This document shows positions 50,471 through 59,802 of a stretch of 64,000 nucleotides of DNA, in pieces. Position 1 is the first letter of the stretch. Each line of letters opens with the position of its first letter. Where the stretch lies: NCBI GenBank assembly GCA_965203835.1, contig OZ241919.1, positions 1,736,001-1,800,000 of the forward strand, written 5' to 3'. The notes below the pieces were generated by a model, which saw nothing but the letters and a program-made list of their open reading frames with translations, had not been told where the DNA came from and made no database searches. A program made the translations under genes and the position numbers. This stretch comes from CBDCFV01 sp965203835. GTDB lineage: Bacteria; Chloroflexota; Dehalococcoidia; Lucifugimonadales; UBA3495.

Positions 50471-51877
50471 GTGACTATTACCGGCTTTTTGCTCTTGGGG
50501 TCCGGGTTTTTCCTTATATCCCTGGCCGTTGTCCCAGAGATCACCCACAGGCTTCGTACCGGCACTTTCTACAGCCGGACGCCCATCTACTACGGCTGGA
50601 TTGTGCTGTTTACCGGCGCCTTGGGGGCCTTCGCCGCCGTCAGCATTGCCGGGGCGGTCCTGGGAGGGCTCCAGTCCCTGATTTCCGCCGACACGGGCTG
50701 GAGCAGGGCTTCCATTGGCTTCACTGCCTCCGCCGGCGTTTGGATGTCCGGCGTGGTGGCGCCTTTGCTGGGACCTTATGCCGACCGCTACGGTCCGCGA
50801 TGGCTGATGCCCTTGGGAACCATATTTCTTGGGCTGTGCATGGTCGCCCTCGGCGGGGTCAACGCCGTCTGGCAGTTCTTCATTGTTGCCTTGCTTGCAC
50901 GGGCCATAGGGCAGCCGATATTCATCGGGCTTTTGCCTCGCACCATGGCCGTGAATTTCTTCCAGCGTCGCCGGAACATAGCCTTAGCGTTTACGTCGCT
51001 TGTCCGTCCCGTCGCCAGTTCCATCAATATCCAGGTCATACTGGCCATCGCGGCGTCCAAAGGCTGGCGGGCCGGGTTTCGTTACCTGGGCTTTGTTACG
51101 CTGGTCCTGACCATCCCCATCTTCCTTGTGGTGAGGCGGCGTCCTGAAGACATCGGACTATTGCCGGACGGCGACAAGCCCAACGGCGCATCCCGCCGGA
51201 ACCCTGTACCAGCATCCACCAACGACCCAAGAAGGCGGCCACAGCAGACCGCTCAGCCCTCCGATGGCTGGACGGCCCGCCAAGTCATGGGCACCCCCGC
51301 CTTCTGGCTTATCTCCGTATCGACATTCCTGGTCCTCACCGCGGCCTCCGGCATCGGTTTCAACATGGTGCCTTACTTTATAGAAACCGGCAGCCTGTCC
51401 ACCACACAAGCGGCAACTATTTTGAGCGCCAGCACTCTCTTGTCATTGTGTAACCTGGGTTGGGGATTCCTCGCCGACCGGTTCTCACCACGTCGAGTGA
51501 CCTTGTGCGGGTACGCAACCACCCTGTGCACGTTATTCTACATGTTTACGGTCAACAACCTGGGGACGGCCTGGATATTCGGCATTGCTTGGGGGGTGTT
51601 CAGCTCGGCCAGCGATGCGTTGATCTCGATGATCATAGCCCAATACTTTGGACGCAGTTCATACGGGGCCATCATGGGTGCGTTACGGCCTTTCGAAGCT
51701 GGCGGCCTGGGAGTGGGGCAAAGCCTTGGGGCGCTGATCTACGACTTCACCGGCAGCTATCGCCTGCTGATTATCATCTCAATGGTGTTTTATGTCACCG
51801 CGGCGGTTTTGATATTCCTGGCCCGGCCCCCCGCCGCTCGCCGTGCGGCGGCGCGAGAAGCAGCTTTGACGGCTTGA
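50471..51877 (+). CDS. MFS transporter, monocarboxylate/OFA-like, copy 1
   Basis: 468 residues from a GTG. The start is supported by the paralogue at 54184, which begins with the same MTIT. An extra N-terminal hydrophobic segment (GFLLLGSGFFLISLAVVPEI) precedes the 12-helix MFS core. Motifs: DTGWSRASIGFTASAGVWMS, YADRYGPRWLMPLG, and FLADRFSPRRVTLCG. A hydrophilic loop of about 50 residues lies between the halves. Similarity to the oxalate:formate/monocarboxylate carriers suggests organic-anion transport. No good Shine-Dalgarno is seen. Confidence 0.85.
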   Translation: MTITGFLLLGSGFFLISLAVVPEITHRLRTGTFYSRTPIYYGWIVLFTGALGAFAAVSIAGAVLGGLQSLISADTGWSRASIGFTASAGVWMSGVVAPLLGPYADRYGPRWLMPLGTIFLGLCMVALGGVNAVWQFFIVALLARAIGQPIFIGLLPRTMAVNFFQRRRNIALAFTSLVRPVASSINIQVILAIAASKGWRAGFRYLGFVTLVLTIPIFLVVRRRPEDIGLLPDGDKPNGASRRNPVPASTNDPRRRPQQTAQPSDGWTARQVMGTPAFWLISVSTFLVLTAASGIGFNMVPYFIETGSLSTTQAATILSASTLLSLCNLGWGFLADRFSPRRVTLCGYATTLCTLFYMFTVNNLGTAWIFGIAWGVFSSASDALISMIIAQYFGRSSYGAIMGALRPFEAGGLGVGQSLGALIYDFTGSYRLLIIISMVFYVTAAVLIFLARPPAARRAAAREAALTA

Positions 51878-51939
51878 CTAAACTAAAGCCACAGTGGGAT
51901 GTACATATGGCGCAGGGCCGGTGTCTGTGGCGAGTCGTC

Positions 51940-52554
51940 TTAGATGGGACAGTTGGAAGACGGAGCAGCGTCAGACCCGCCGCCGTTGTTACTGGAATCG
52001 GGGCTGTGCTTTCTGGAAAAGCCCACCGATGACTTGTCGCCTATTTGCAATTCGCGATTGCCTGTAACTTCCCTCAGCCGCCGGGCTTCTGACCCGGAAG
52101 TGATTTCAAACGGGCGCGGGTTCTGGGATGCTTCGGTTGCCAGCCGTCCCAGCGAAGGCAACGTCCGTTCCACGATTTCCACGACATCGGTTACTTCGTC
52201 ATGTGTGCGTTGATTCTCGTAAAAATTGGCGTGCCCCACGTGGTATGCGTCGGACATTGCATCGGCTAATGTAGGAGAGTCCAACTCAGGGTACTCAGCC
52301 CGGATATGCCGCCCGATGCTTTCAACTTGCCGGTGGTTGGTATGATTCCAGCCCCTCGCCTCGCCAACGAGTTTCAAGTGCTGAGCGACCGCTCCCCATG
52401 CCTTCTCGCCCGCTTGAAGACGGTTGCCGTCCATAAGTTCGTTGTGGGCCTGGGTGATGAACCGCTGGGCCATGCGCCTACGGTTTTCCGGGCTGTGGTA
52501 TTGGCCGCGCCCAACCGGGTCTGGCAAGTGTGGGACAGGCCGTTTGGTAGCCAT
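51940..52554 (-). CDS. HEPN/PaREP1-like helical protein, copy 2
   Basis: 204 residues from the ATG at 52554, which has GGAG five bases upstream; a start at 52590 is also open. The core is FITQAHNELMDGNRLQAGEK, then AWGAVAQHLKLVGEARGW, and YHVGHANFYENQRTHDEVTD. It matches copy 1 at 39297 in the same order. The C-terminal 70 residues are polar and Ser/Asn rich (DSSNNGGGSDAAPSSN), probably disordered. The role is unknown. Confidence 0.65.
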   Translation of the reverse strand: MATKRPVPHLPDPVGRGQYHSPENRRRMAQRFITQAHNELMDGNRLQAGEKAWGAVAQHLKLVGEARGWNHTNHRQVESIGRHIRAEYPELDSPTLADAMSDAYHVGHANFYENQRTHDEVTDVVEIVERTLPSLGRLATEASQNPRPFEITSGSEARRLREVTGNRELQIGDKSSVGFSRKHSPDSSNNGGGSDAAPSSNCPI

Positions 52555-52607
52555 ATTGTCTCCGGTGCTATAGGATTTATTATAACTCACGTTAGTTTAG
52601 GCTCAGG

Positions 52608-54047
52608 TCAGGCGATGGCGGTCTGCATTTTGCTCATAGCGGCAATTTCAGGGGTATTGGAAACGGCGGGCTCCCAAGCCCTGGCGACCGAATCGAAGCT
52701 CGATCTGGCTTCGTCTCCCTGGCCTTGCGATGCCTGCACCCGGCCCAACCAGAAGGTGTCGCGGACCGAGTCGCGCTGCTTCAGCCTGCCCTGCAGCATT
52801 TTCTCGGCCTTCTCCCACTCTTCAGCACGGATGTAGGTCTCGAGCATCGTGTCCTCGAACACCTCGCGCTGGGCGTGGCTGCCGCCGATACGCACCAACT
52901 GGGGGAACATGGGCTCCATGAAGCGCACCGCTCCGGAGTAGTCTTCCTTGGCAAAGGCGTCGATGCCCTGCACCAACGGGAGGACTATATCCTTGGTAAA
53001 AGAGTCTCCGCCGTCGGCGATCTTGCGGAGCCGGTCGATCATCCGGGCCATCAATTCGTGCTCGCCGCTGCCGGCGAAGGCCAGTGCGGCGTGAGCATCC
53101 CTGAAGGCCACGCCCGCGCGATCGGCCGCCGGCGCGGCCAGCACGAGGACCTCGTCCCAAGGCTTGGCCGGGGGAACGCCGCCGTAAATCTGCAAACGCC
53201 ACATCAACGAGGCGCTGTCGTTCAACGTGGCCATCGCCTTGGAGACCACCGATGGCCGGATGAAGTTCTCGTAACGGTCCAGAGTTTCTTGGTACTTGCC
53301 CAAGGCCAGCTCGAACAAAGCCAAGTGCCAAGACAGATGAACGTAGGACGAGGCGGGCGAGTCGAACCCTCGCAGCCAACCGCCCAGGAAATCTTCGCCG
53401 GTGGCGGCGTCGCCCTGCTCGAAGTGTACGTGGGTCATGGAGTGACAAGCCACGGCGTTGGTGGGGTTGATGTCCAGAGACGTCTGAGCGTATTGCATCG
53501 CGTCGTCCAGTTGCCCGGTCTCATGGTGAGCAAAGGCGTACTCGGCCAGGAAAGCCCAATCGTCCATACAGTGGGGAGCGACACCCCGGAGCAATGCGAG
53601 GTACTCTGAAGGGAAGTCGGGAGCGCCGGCGCCGCTGCAACCCAGCATGTACAAGCGGTGCGCCAGCCGCATCAGCAACCCGTCGGTGGGGAACTCGGCC
53701 AGATGCTCTTTGATCAGGCCTATGGCAGCGCGGCCATTCCCGTTGATCCAATGGTTAACAGCCTCGATTTGCTGCTGCTCCCGCCGGGTAATTCCTGAAG
53801 TCAACTTCAAAGCCCGGTCCATGACTACCCTGGCCTCTTGAGGCCGGGCTTTTTGCTGCTCGAAATAGGCCATGCTGGCGTGGGCCATGGCGAACCCTTC
53901 ATCCAGCTCAATCGCCTCCTGGAATTTCAACTCCGGGCCGTGGTTCTGTGAAAGGAGCCGGTCCATCCCCTCTTGCCAAGCTTCCGCTGCGGCCACCGAA
54001 TTTGTGCTGAGGGGCATACCGAAACGGTCTTCGATCTTGCTTTGCAT
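52608..54047 (-). CDS. TPR-repeat protein, TTC38-like
   Basis: About 479 residues from the ATG at 54047 (MQSKIEDRFGMPLSTNSV); upstream codons to 54110 are open but lack a ribosome site. Helical repeats are seen throughout: ALKFTSGITRREQQQ-type and DDWAFLAEYAFAHHETGQLD, then NPTNAVACHSMTHVHFEQGD, and SYVHLSWHLALFELALGKYQ. The order matches the TTC38 family, cytoplasmic tetratricopeptide proteins of unknown function. It converges on nothing and is divergent from the second MFS gene. Confidence 0.8.
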   Translation of the reverse strand: MQSKIEDRFGMPLSTNSVAAAEAWQEGMDRLLSQNHGPELKFQEAIELDEGFAMAHASMAYFEQQKARPQEARVVMDRALKLTSGITRREQQQIEAVNHWINGNGRAAIGLIKEHLAEFPTDGLLMRLAHRLYMLGCSGAGAPDFPSEYLALLRGVAPHCMDDWAFLAEYAFAHHETGQLDDAMQYAQTSLDINPTNAVACHSMTHVHFEQGDAATGEDFLGGWLRGFDSPASSYVHLSWHLALFELALGKYQETLDRYENFIRPSVVSKAMATLNDSASLMWRLQIYGGVPPAKPWDEVLVLAAPAADRAGVAFRDAHAALAFAGSGEHELMARMIDRLRKIADGGDSFTKDIVLPLVQGIDAFAKEDYSGAVRFMEPMFPQLVRIGGSHAQREVFEDTMLETYIRAEEWEKAEKMLQGRLKQRDSVRDTFWLGRVQASQGQGDEARSSFDSVARAWEPAVSNTPEIAAMSKMQTAIA

Positions 54048-54183
54048 CCCAACCCCCGTTAGCTGGTAACATGTACCGTCGCAATCGACGGGCGATCTTC
54101 TGTAGTCCAATCATTATATCCCAACGAGCCGGACAAGGTTCACACCAACACGCAACGGCCAAGGAGCAACGCCAACACTGGCT

Positions 54184-55494
54184 ATGACAATCACGGAGCG
54201 CATACGCAACTGGAGACCCCGGACGCCGTTTTACTACGGCTGGCTGGTGATTTTTACCGGCGCTTTCGGAGGCTTCGTGGCCACCAGCGTGGCTGGCGTG
54301 GTGCTGGGAGGCATACAGGGGCTGATTATCAGGGACACGGGTTGGAGCAGAATCACCATTGGGGCCACCGCTACCGTAGGTGTATGGATGACGGGAGCGA
54401 CGGCGCCAATCGTAGGGAGGTTGGTCGACCGCTACGGCGCCCGGTGGTTGATGCCCATGGGCACGTTGTTCATGGGCCTTTGCCTTTATTCCCTGGGGAG
54501 CGCCACTCGCTTGTGGCAGTTCGTCATCCTGGCGATATTGGGACGGGCGATAAGCCAACCCCTGCTCATAGGCGTGGTGCCTAGAACCCTGGCCGTCAAT
54601 TTCTTCCTCCGAAGACGCAACACCGCATTGGCCTTAACCGGGATGTTCAGACCGGTCGGCGCGGCCATCAACATTCAAGTCATTTCCACCATCGCCGACT
54701 TTCAAGGCTGGCGGGCCGCCTTCCGGTATCTGGGGTTGTTCAGCCTTTTGCTGACGCTGCCCATGGTCCTGATAATGCGGCGCAGGCCCGAGGACATCGG
54801 CCTGCTGCCCGACGGCGACGGCGCTCAAAGCGCACCCGCGGCGCGCGACACAGCCTCCACCACTCCGGCGACCTTACAGTCACCGGAATCCGACTGGACG
54901 GCCGGCGAGGCATGGCGTACCAAGGCCTACTGGACAGTTGGTGTGTGCGCTTTTCTGGGGACCTCCACCAATGCCGCCGTGGGGTTCAACATAGTGCCGC
55001 ACTTGGTGGAAACGGCCCAATTGACTACCACGCAAGCCGCGGGCGTGTTGAGCATTGGCACATTCCTGTCGTTGAGCAACCTTGGGTGGGGTTATCTGGC
55101 CGACAGGTTCTCTCCGCGCGTATGTCTCGTCTGGGCGATGGCATTGGCTGCAGGGTCGATCTTATACCTGCAAACCGTGGACTCGTTAGTCCCGGCTTAC
55201 GTCTTCGGTGTCTTCTGGGGCGTAACCAGCGGCGCGTCGGGGGTGTTAATCTCGATGGTCATCGCCCAATTCTTCGGGCGAAACTCATACGGCGCCATCG
55301 CAGGGACTTTCAGGCCCTTCGAGGCGGGAGGGCTGGGCGCAGGTCAAATTCTTGGGCCGGTCATCTACAATATCTTCGGGGCCTACAGGTGGATGTTCGT
55401 CTGCGTATTGCTGGGCCACGCGCTGGCGTCCGTCCTGGCGTTGATGTGCCGGACACCACGACTGCCGGGGCGAATTCAGGCAGAAAGTGGTTGA
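54184..55494 (+). CDS. MFS transporter, monocarboxylate/OFA-like, copy 2
   Basis: 436 residues with 12 helices. It is a clear paralogue of the carrier at 50471: TPFYYGWLVIFTGAFGGFVA, DTGWSRITIGATATVGVWMT, RRRPEDIGLLPDGD and FFGRNSYGAIAGTFRPFEAG have near-identical counterparts there. It lacks the extra N-terminal hydrophobic segment. The two carriers flank the HEPN-like and TPR genes in the same orientation, consistent with an old duplication. Organic-anion transport is inferred only from family. Confidence 0.87.
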   Translation: MTITERIRNWRPRTPFYYGWLVIFTGAFGGFVATSVAGVVLGGIQGLIIRDTGWSRITIGATATVGVWMTGATAPIVGRLVDRYGARWLMPMGTLFMGLCLYSLGSATRLWQFVILAILGRAISQPLLIGVVPRTLAVNFFLRRRNTALALTGMFRPVGAAINIQVISTIADFQGWRAAFRYLGLFSLLLTLPMVLIMRRRPEDIGLLPDGDGAQSAPAARDTASTTPATLQSPESDWTAGEAWRTKAYWTVGVCAFLGTSTNAAVGFNIVPHLVETAQLTTTQAAGVLSIGTFLSLSNLGWGYLADRFSPRVCLVWAMALAAGSILYLQTVDSLVPAYVFGVFWGVTSGASGVLISMVIAQFFGRNSYGAIAGTFRPFEAGGLGAGQILGPVIYNIFGAYRWMFVCVLLGHALASVLALMCRTPRLPGRIQAESG

Positions 55495-55599
55495 CCTCCT
55501 CCCTGCCTTCGTTGGGAAATAAATGAAGGATGTGGTGCGGCGTCCCTCAACAAGACAAGTTTGCATCAAAACGCGACTGCGGGCATACCGCTATACCTG

Positions 55600-56919
55600 T
55601 CACTCTTGTCCATCAGGCAGTAGCACCCGCACCTCCGTATACTCCCCAAGCTCCGTTTCAACCTCCATGTAGCCACTGTGTACACGCACAATGTCGAAGG
55701 CCATGGTCAGACCCAGGCCGATGTGTTTTCCGGTGTCACGGGTAGTGTAGAAAGGATTGAACATCTTATCCTTAGCGTCATCGGTGATACCGGTCCCATT
55801 GTCGCGGATAATCATCGTCACACCAGAATCATTCCGGCTCGTAAGAACCCGTAGTTGTGGCGTGTAGCCTGCCCCATCCATCTCGCGAGCTTTTATAGCC
55901 ATAGCTTGGCAGGCGTTGATGGTAAGGTTGGCAACTACCCTCGCGAAGTCTCCGGGGATCGCGGTAATGTCCTTCACGTCCTCCCCAAGGTCCATCACTA
56001 TTTCCATATCAGTAAAGTCGATTTCCTGTGCTTGGACCGACCGGTGCGCCGCGTGGACGTGCTGGACAACCAACCGGTTCAGGTCGGTAGCCTGAAAGCC
56101 CCCGCCTGTTCCACGGTCCAATGTCAAAATGCCCGACACTATCCCATTGGCGCGGTCGCTGTGATGCACGACCCTCTCCATGTTCTGTGCCAGATCACTG
56201 GCCAAGTCTTGGGCATCCTCCTTGTTCAATTCGTTGGTCTGTCCCAACATCTCGTGCAACTCTAGTGCGATGCCCTGCGATACTCCCGCGAAGTTGTGGA
56301 TGAACTGGAGGGGGTTGCGTATCTCATGGGCAAAACCTGCGGTCAATTCACCCAACTCCGCCAGTTTCCGCTGGATGATTATCCGGTCTTGAGTACGTTG
56401 CAATTCATCCAGTGTACGCTCCAACTCAGTGTTCTTAAGCTGAAGCTCTTCGGATAGGGTCCTGACGCGGTCCAGTTGAATGGCTTCAACGGCTTTGAGG
56501 CGCACGGCCTCAAGCGCAATCAGCATCTTGTCCACTTCGCTTTTGCCGCGCGGCTTGATCGTATAGTCAAAGTCCCCCATTCCCAACAGTCGAATCCATT
56601 GTTCCACAACGACCCGGCGGATGGTTGCCCGGAGCGATAGCATGAATATCAAGCCCACGCCGGCAAGGCTGATCGATGCAAGTATCAGCGTGAGCAATTC
56701 TCCGGACCACGCGATGCGTACCGTTGCTACGGCCAGTACGACCAAGGTGATGAACATGTAGACCAGATGCCGGACCGTATAGCGTTTGAGGCTGAATCGT
56801 CTTAGCCCAAAGGGGTCGTTGCCTTCCATAGCTTGTGTGGCGATGGCCGGAACAGGAGTGGTGTTGGGATTGCCGGTCGTTTCGGTCTGGTTGCCGATCA
56901 TGCTGCTCATTAATGACAA
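55600..56919 (-). CDS. Membrane sensor histidine kinase
   Basis: 439 residues. Two transmembrane helices (LVYMFITLVVLAVATVRIAW; LLTLILASISLAGVGLIFML) are separated by only a few residues, so there is no periplasmic sensor domain. Then come a HAMP-like segment (EQWIRLLGMGDFDYTIKPRG), a coiled coil and the H-box ELTAGFAHEIRNPLQFIHNF. The N-box is NLTINACQAM, and the G-boxes are DNGTGI and IGLGLTMA. The class fits NtrB/ZraS-like kinases. No response regulator lies in the window, so it is an orphan here. Confidence 0.9.
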   Translation of the reverse strand: MSLMSSMIGNQTETTGNPNTTPVPAIATQAMEGNDPFGLRRFSLKRYTVRHLVYMFITLVVLAVATVRIAWSGELLTLILASISLAGVGLIFMLSLRATIRRVVVEQWIRLLGMGDFDYTIKPRGKSEVDKMLIALEAVRLKAVEAIQLDRVRTLSEELQLKNTELERTLDELQRTQDRIIIQRKLAELGELTAGFAHEIRNPLQFIHNFAGVSQGIALELHEMLGQTNELNKEDAQDLASDLAQNMERVVHHSDRANGIVSGILTLDRGTGGGFQATDLNRLVVQHVHAAHRSVQAQEIDFTDMEIVMDLGEDVKDITAIPGDFARVVANLTINACQAMAIKAREMDGAGYTPQLRVLTSRNDSGVTMIIRDNGTGITDDAKDKMFNPFYTTRDTGKHIGLGLTMAFDIVRVHSGYMEVETELGEYTEVRVLLPDGQE

Positions 56920-57066
56920 CTCCGTTTTTGGCTCCGCTGGTAACTCCTACTGTCGTTCTTCTTCAAGCGATGCGACACTTACGGGCGGTGTCCGACGTGT
57001 GGCGGGATTAATGGGAGATAGTTTCCTTATGTGACCCGTCAGATTCCGGACCAAGCAGCAGCCAAG

Positions 57067-57699
57067 CTACCCCGAAGCCGCCAGTTCCCGGAACACTTCA
57101 TGCCAGACTTCATCGGTGCCTTGGCCCATGCCGTTCCGGTGGGTTATCACTCCGCGGGAGTCAAATGCGATCTTGGTTGACTGGATGGTAACTTTGAAAT
57201 CTTCCAGCAGGCCGCCCGCCGGTATGGCCACCGGCCAAGGATAACCCCTTGCGACGCGGAATTCTTCGAACATATTGATGTCTTCTCCGGGAAAGACTCC
57301 CACCGCGTAGAAGGAGACATGCTCAGCGTATTGGGGGTAAATCTTTTTCAACCGCTGCAACTCAGCAGTGCAGACCCCTCAAGTGGTAGCAAAGAAGAAC
57401 AGGAAGGTAGGGCGGCCATTGTCCATCAGTTGCTCCGACGAAATAGTCACGCCGTCCACCAACCCCAAGGTGAAATGGGGAATGCGGTCGCCGACCTCGG
57501 CGCCGACCTCGACCCCTTCAATGGGAATCCGATGCACCTCACCGGGCGTGGCCAGGTTTATGTCCACCGTGGGCGTAGGTACGGGTGACGGCACAGCAGC
57601 ATCTACCTTCAGAGGCGCATCGGCCCCGGAGCAGCCTCCCATAAAAAGTCCGGCAGCCAGAAGCCCGGCCAACGTACAGAAGAGGACTGATTTCTTCAT
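57067..57699 (-). CDS. TlpA/redoxin-like lipoprotein, probable selenoprotein (Sec107, UxxC)
   Basis: One frame runs from the ATG at 57699 (GGAGG seven bases upstream) to the stop at 57067, interrupted by a single TGA at 57381-57379. Read as Sec the product is 210 residues. It has the lipobox LAAGLFMGGC, a Pro/Thr linker, VGDRIPHFTLGLVDGV, then TFLFFFATT-Sec-GVCTAELQRL, and a normal redoxin end (YPWPVAIPAGG; AFDSRGVITHRNGMG). The UGA stands exactly where the first Cys of CxxC belongs. Both flanks carry uninterrupted family sequence. A bSECIS-like hairpin follows the UGA. A nonsense mutation or sequencing error is the alternative. It lies 27 bp after the protease gene. Confidence 0.75.
57355..57373 (-). 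promoter_or_regulatory. Candidate bacterial SECIS hairpin
   Basis: It starts six bases after the UGA: CTGCA pairs with TGCAG, then CT pairs with AG, with one bulged U on the 3' side and the loop GCUG. Its 5-bp lower and 2-bp upper stem, bulged U and G at the first loop position resemble known bSECIS elements. The loop is 13-16 nt from the UGA, slightly close. Confidence 0.5.
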
Positions 57700-57726
57700 T
57701 AACGCGCCTCCCCTTTGATCACAGGT

Positions 57727-59784
57727 TCAATCCAATGTCCAAACTTCAAAATCCTCAAACCTGGTGCTTTCCCCGGGAATTTCCGATTCAGCGTAGAAAC
57801 CGGTGGCAACCCAAACGTCTCCCTTCTGCGGACCCAAGCCGATATCCAAATACGCGATGAATTCACCGTTGACCGACAGCAACCCAGTGTTGCCCACGGC
57901 CATAAGGCCAATCCTGTTCTGTTCACCCGACCCCAGTTTCAGAGAAACACTACCGACTTGTTCATGCACCGATAAACCAACTCCGTCTCTGATGAAATGC
58001 AGCCACGTCCCGTTGCTGCTGATCGCAACCCCCTGGAACTGGTCCCTGGACTGGTGCCGGAACAGTATCCCATGGCTCCAAAGCCCTGCGTCTGCCGGGT
58101 ACGGGTTTACAAATATCGCATGGGCCAGGAAGTCCTTGGTGTCGGTCATCATGGCGTGACCACGAATTTCACCATCGTTCGCATGGTGCAGTTCGCCATC
58201 TTTGATCCCTACCCAATGGGTCTCGCTGACCCTGAACCCCCGGTACACCGTCAGCCGCCCGGGGGTCTCATTGCCTTTGTAGTAGCCGGTGATTACCGAT
58301 ACGTCACCCGCCTTGCTTTCCGGGGGAAGCGTAAACACGGCAGTGAGGTTGCCGTTCAAGAATAACATGCCCAAATGCCCCGCAGTGATAAGCTGCAACT
58401 CGTTGGCGTCACCCAGACCGGTCTTCAAGCCTCTTGCCTGTCCCCTTGCCAATTCAATGTCACCGCCGACCTGTCCTTTCCTTTGGTAGTGGGCCCATTT
58501 GCCGTCACTGGACACAACGAGGATGTTGAACCAGTGGTCTCCGGAATGCCCGAACACAAACCCGTAGTCCCAATCCACCCCTCCCTGGGGATTGTGGAAG
58601 GTGGCCACGGCAACGAAGTCCTCCAAGGAAACGCCGGAACTGAACTCCTCAATGAAACGGTCGTCATCGTGCTCCAGCACACCATCCACCGGACCAAACC
58701 GATGTGTGCCTGCTTCCCGCCAATTCGGACCGGGCGTGGGGGTAGGAGGAGCGCCAATAACCCCGGCCTTCAATGTAGGCAAGACCTCGGACACCGTACT
58801 CGCCGACACCGCGAACCCGAATCCTTCTACGGGCACTCCGACTATGGATTCTCGGACGACGAAGGTGTTAATCCCCACTACTTCGGCGTCGAGGGTAATC
58901 AATGGCCCGCCGCTGTTGCCCGGATTGATTGCCGCGTCGGTTTGCACCAGCCACCTGTCCGTCGTGTCGTGGAACATGACCCGCGATACCACACCGCTTG
59001 TAATGGACGCCTGATTGCTTCCAAGCGGATACCCCATGGCGAACACCGCCTCCCCGGGTGTCAACTGCTTGCCAGCCAATGGGATAGCTTGAAACCGGGT
59101 CGAGCAACAAATTTCGAGGGCTGCCAAGTCCTTTTCCGTGTCGTAACCCAAAAACTTGGCCGGGTAGGAAGTGGAGTCGTTGACAACGATGTCGATGGAG
59201 ACACCCTGCCGGACTACATGAAAATTGGTTAGGACCAGTCCGGTCCCTTTCTCATCGACCTCCACAATTACGCCTGACCCCGATTCGTCCCCGGCTATAA
59301 CCTGCACGACGCTGGGCCGGACCCTGGATACAACGGACGACAAGTCACGCGGGGCTGCGGGCGTTGCAGTACGTCGGGGAGTAGGAACCTCAAGCATTGG
59401 TGCATGAGTCGGCGCCAGCGTCGACATGGGAGTAGGCGTTGGGACCGGAGACGGTGTGGGAGTGGACGTCGGCTCCAGAGTCGGGGTTGGCGCAGGTACG
59501 GGCGTTGGCGTAGAGGTAGGGACCGGAGTGAATGTAGGCGCCGGTGTTGGGGTTGGCGCAGGGACTGCGGTGAACGTTGCGCTGGACATTGCCTCCATAG
59601 TCGCCTTGATGCCGGTGGAAACCGTGGCATCGATGTCCGGAGTGGGAGTAAAGGTAGGCGCGGGCATCGCCGCGCTGACCGCCGCCTCCACCGTCGCCCC
59701 GATATCGGGCGGCGGGGCTTGCTGGCAGGCAGTCAGCGTGACAACGCAACACGCCAGTAGCGCCAAGAGGATACGAAACCGCAA
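57727..59784 (-). CDS. HtrA/trypsin-like serine protease lipoprotein with two C-terminal beta domains
   Basis: 685 residues from a TTG at 59784. The lipobox is VVTLTAC. A Thr/Pro-rich spacer of about 110 residues precedes the protease domain. The triad is complete: LTNFHVVRQG (His), DTEKDLAALE (Asp) and DAAINPGNSGGPL (Ser). No PDZ domain follows. Instead two similar beta-rich domains of about 160 residues each contain DFVAVATFHNPQGGVDWDYG / DFLAHAIFVNPYPADAGLWS and LGMLFLNGNLTAVFTL / TGLLSVNGEFIAYLDI. They resemble LamG-like or carbohydrate-binding sandwiches. It is probably an anchored extracytoplasmic protease. Its TTG start has GGAGG only two bases away. Confidence 0.85.
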   Translation of the reverse strand: MRFRILLALLACCVVTLTACQQAPPPDIGATVEAAVSAAMPAPTFTPTPDIDATVSTGIKATMEAMSSATFTAVPAPTPTPAPTFTPVPTSTPTPVPAPTPTLEPTSTPTPSPVPTPTPMSTLAPTHAPMLEVPTPRRTATPAAPRDLSSVVSRVRPSVVQVIAGDESGSGVIVEVDEKGTGLVLTNFHVVRQGVSIDIVVNDSTSYPAKFLGYDTEKDLAALEICCSTRFQAIPLAGKQLTPGEAVFAMGYPLGSNQASITSGVVSRVMFHDTTDRWLVQTDAAINPGNSGGPLITLDAEVVGINTFVVRESIVGVPVEGFGFAVSASTVSEVLPTLKAGVIGAPPTPTPGPNWREAGTHRFGPVDGVLEHDDDRFIEEFSSGVSLEDFVAVATFHNPQGGVDWDYGFVFGHSGDHWFNILVVSSDGKWAHYQRKGQVGGDIELARGQARGLKTGLGDANELQLITAGHLGMLFLNGNLTAVFTLPPESKAGDVSVITGYYKGNETPGRLTVYRGFRVSETHWVGIKDGELHHANDGEIRGHAMMTDTKDFLAHAIFVNPYPADAGLWSHGILFRHQSRDQFQGVAISSNGTWLHFIRDGVGLSVHEQVGSVSLKLGSGEQNRIGLMAVGNTGLLSVNGEFIAYLDIGLGPQKGDVWVATGFYAESEIPGESTRFEDFEVWTLD

Positions 59785-59802
59785 TCCCTCCCCCCTACGC
59801 CT

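Noticed and set aside
57379..57699. Two separate short genes (57379-57699 and 57067-57360)
   Set aside because: They share one frame, and together give a single complete redoxin with the UGA at the active-site Cys.
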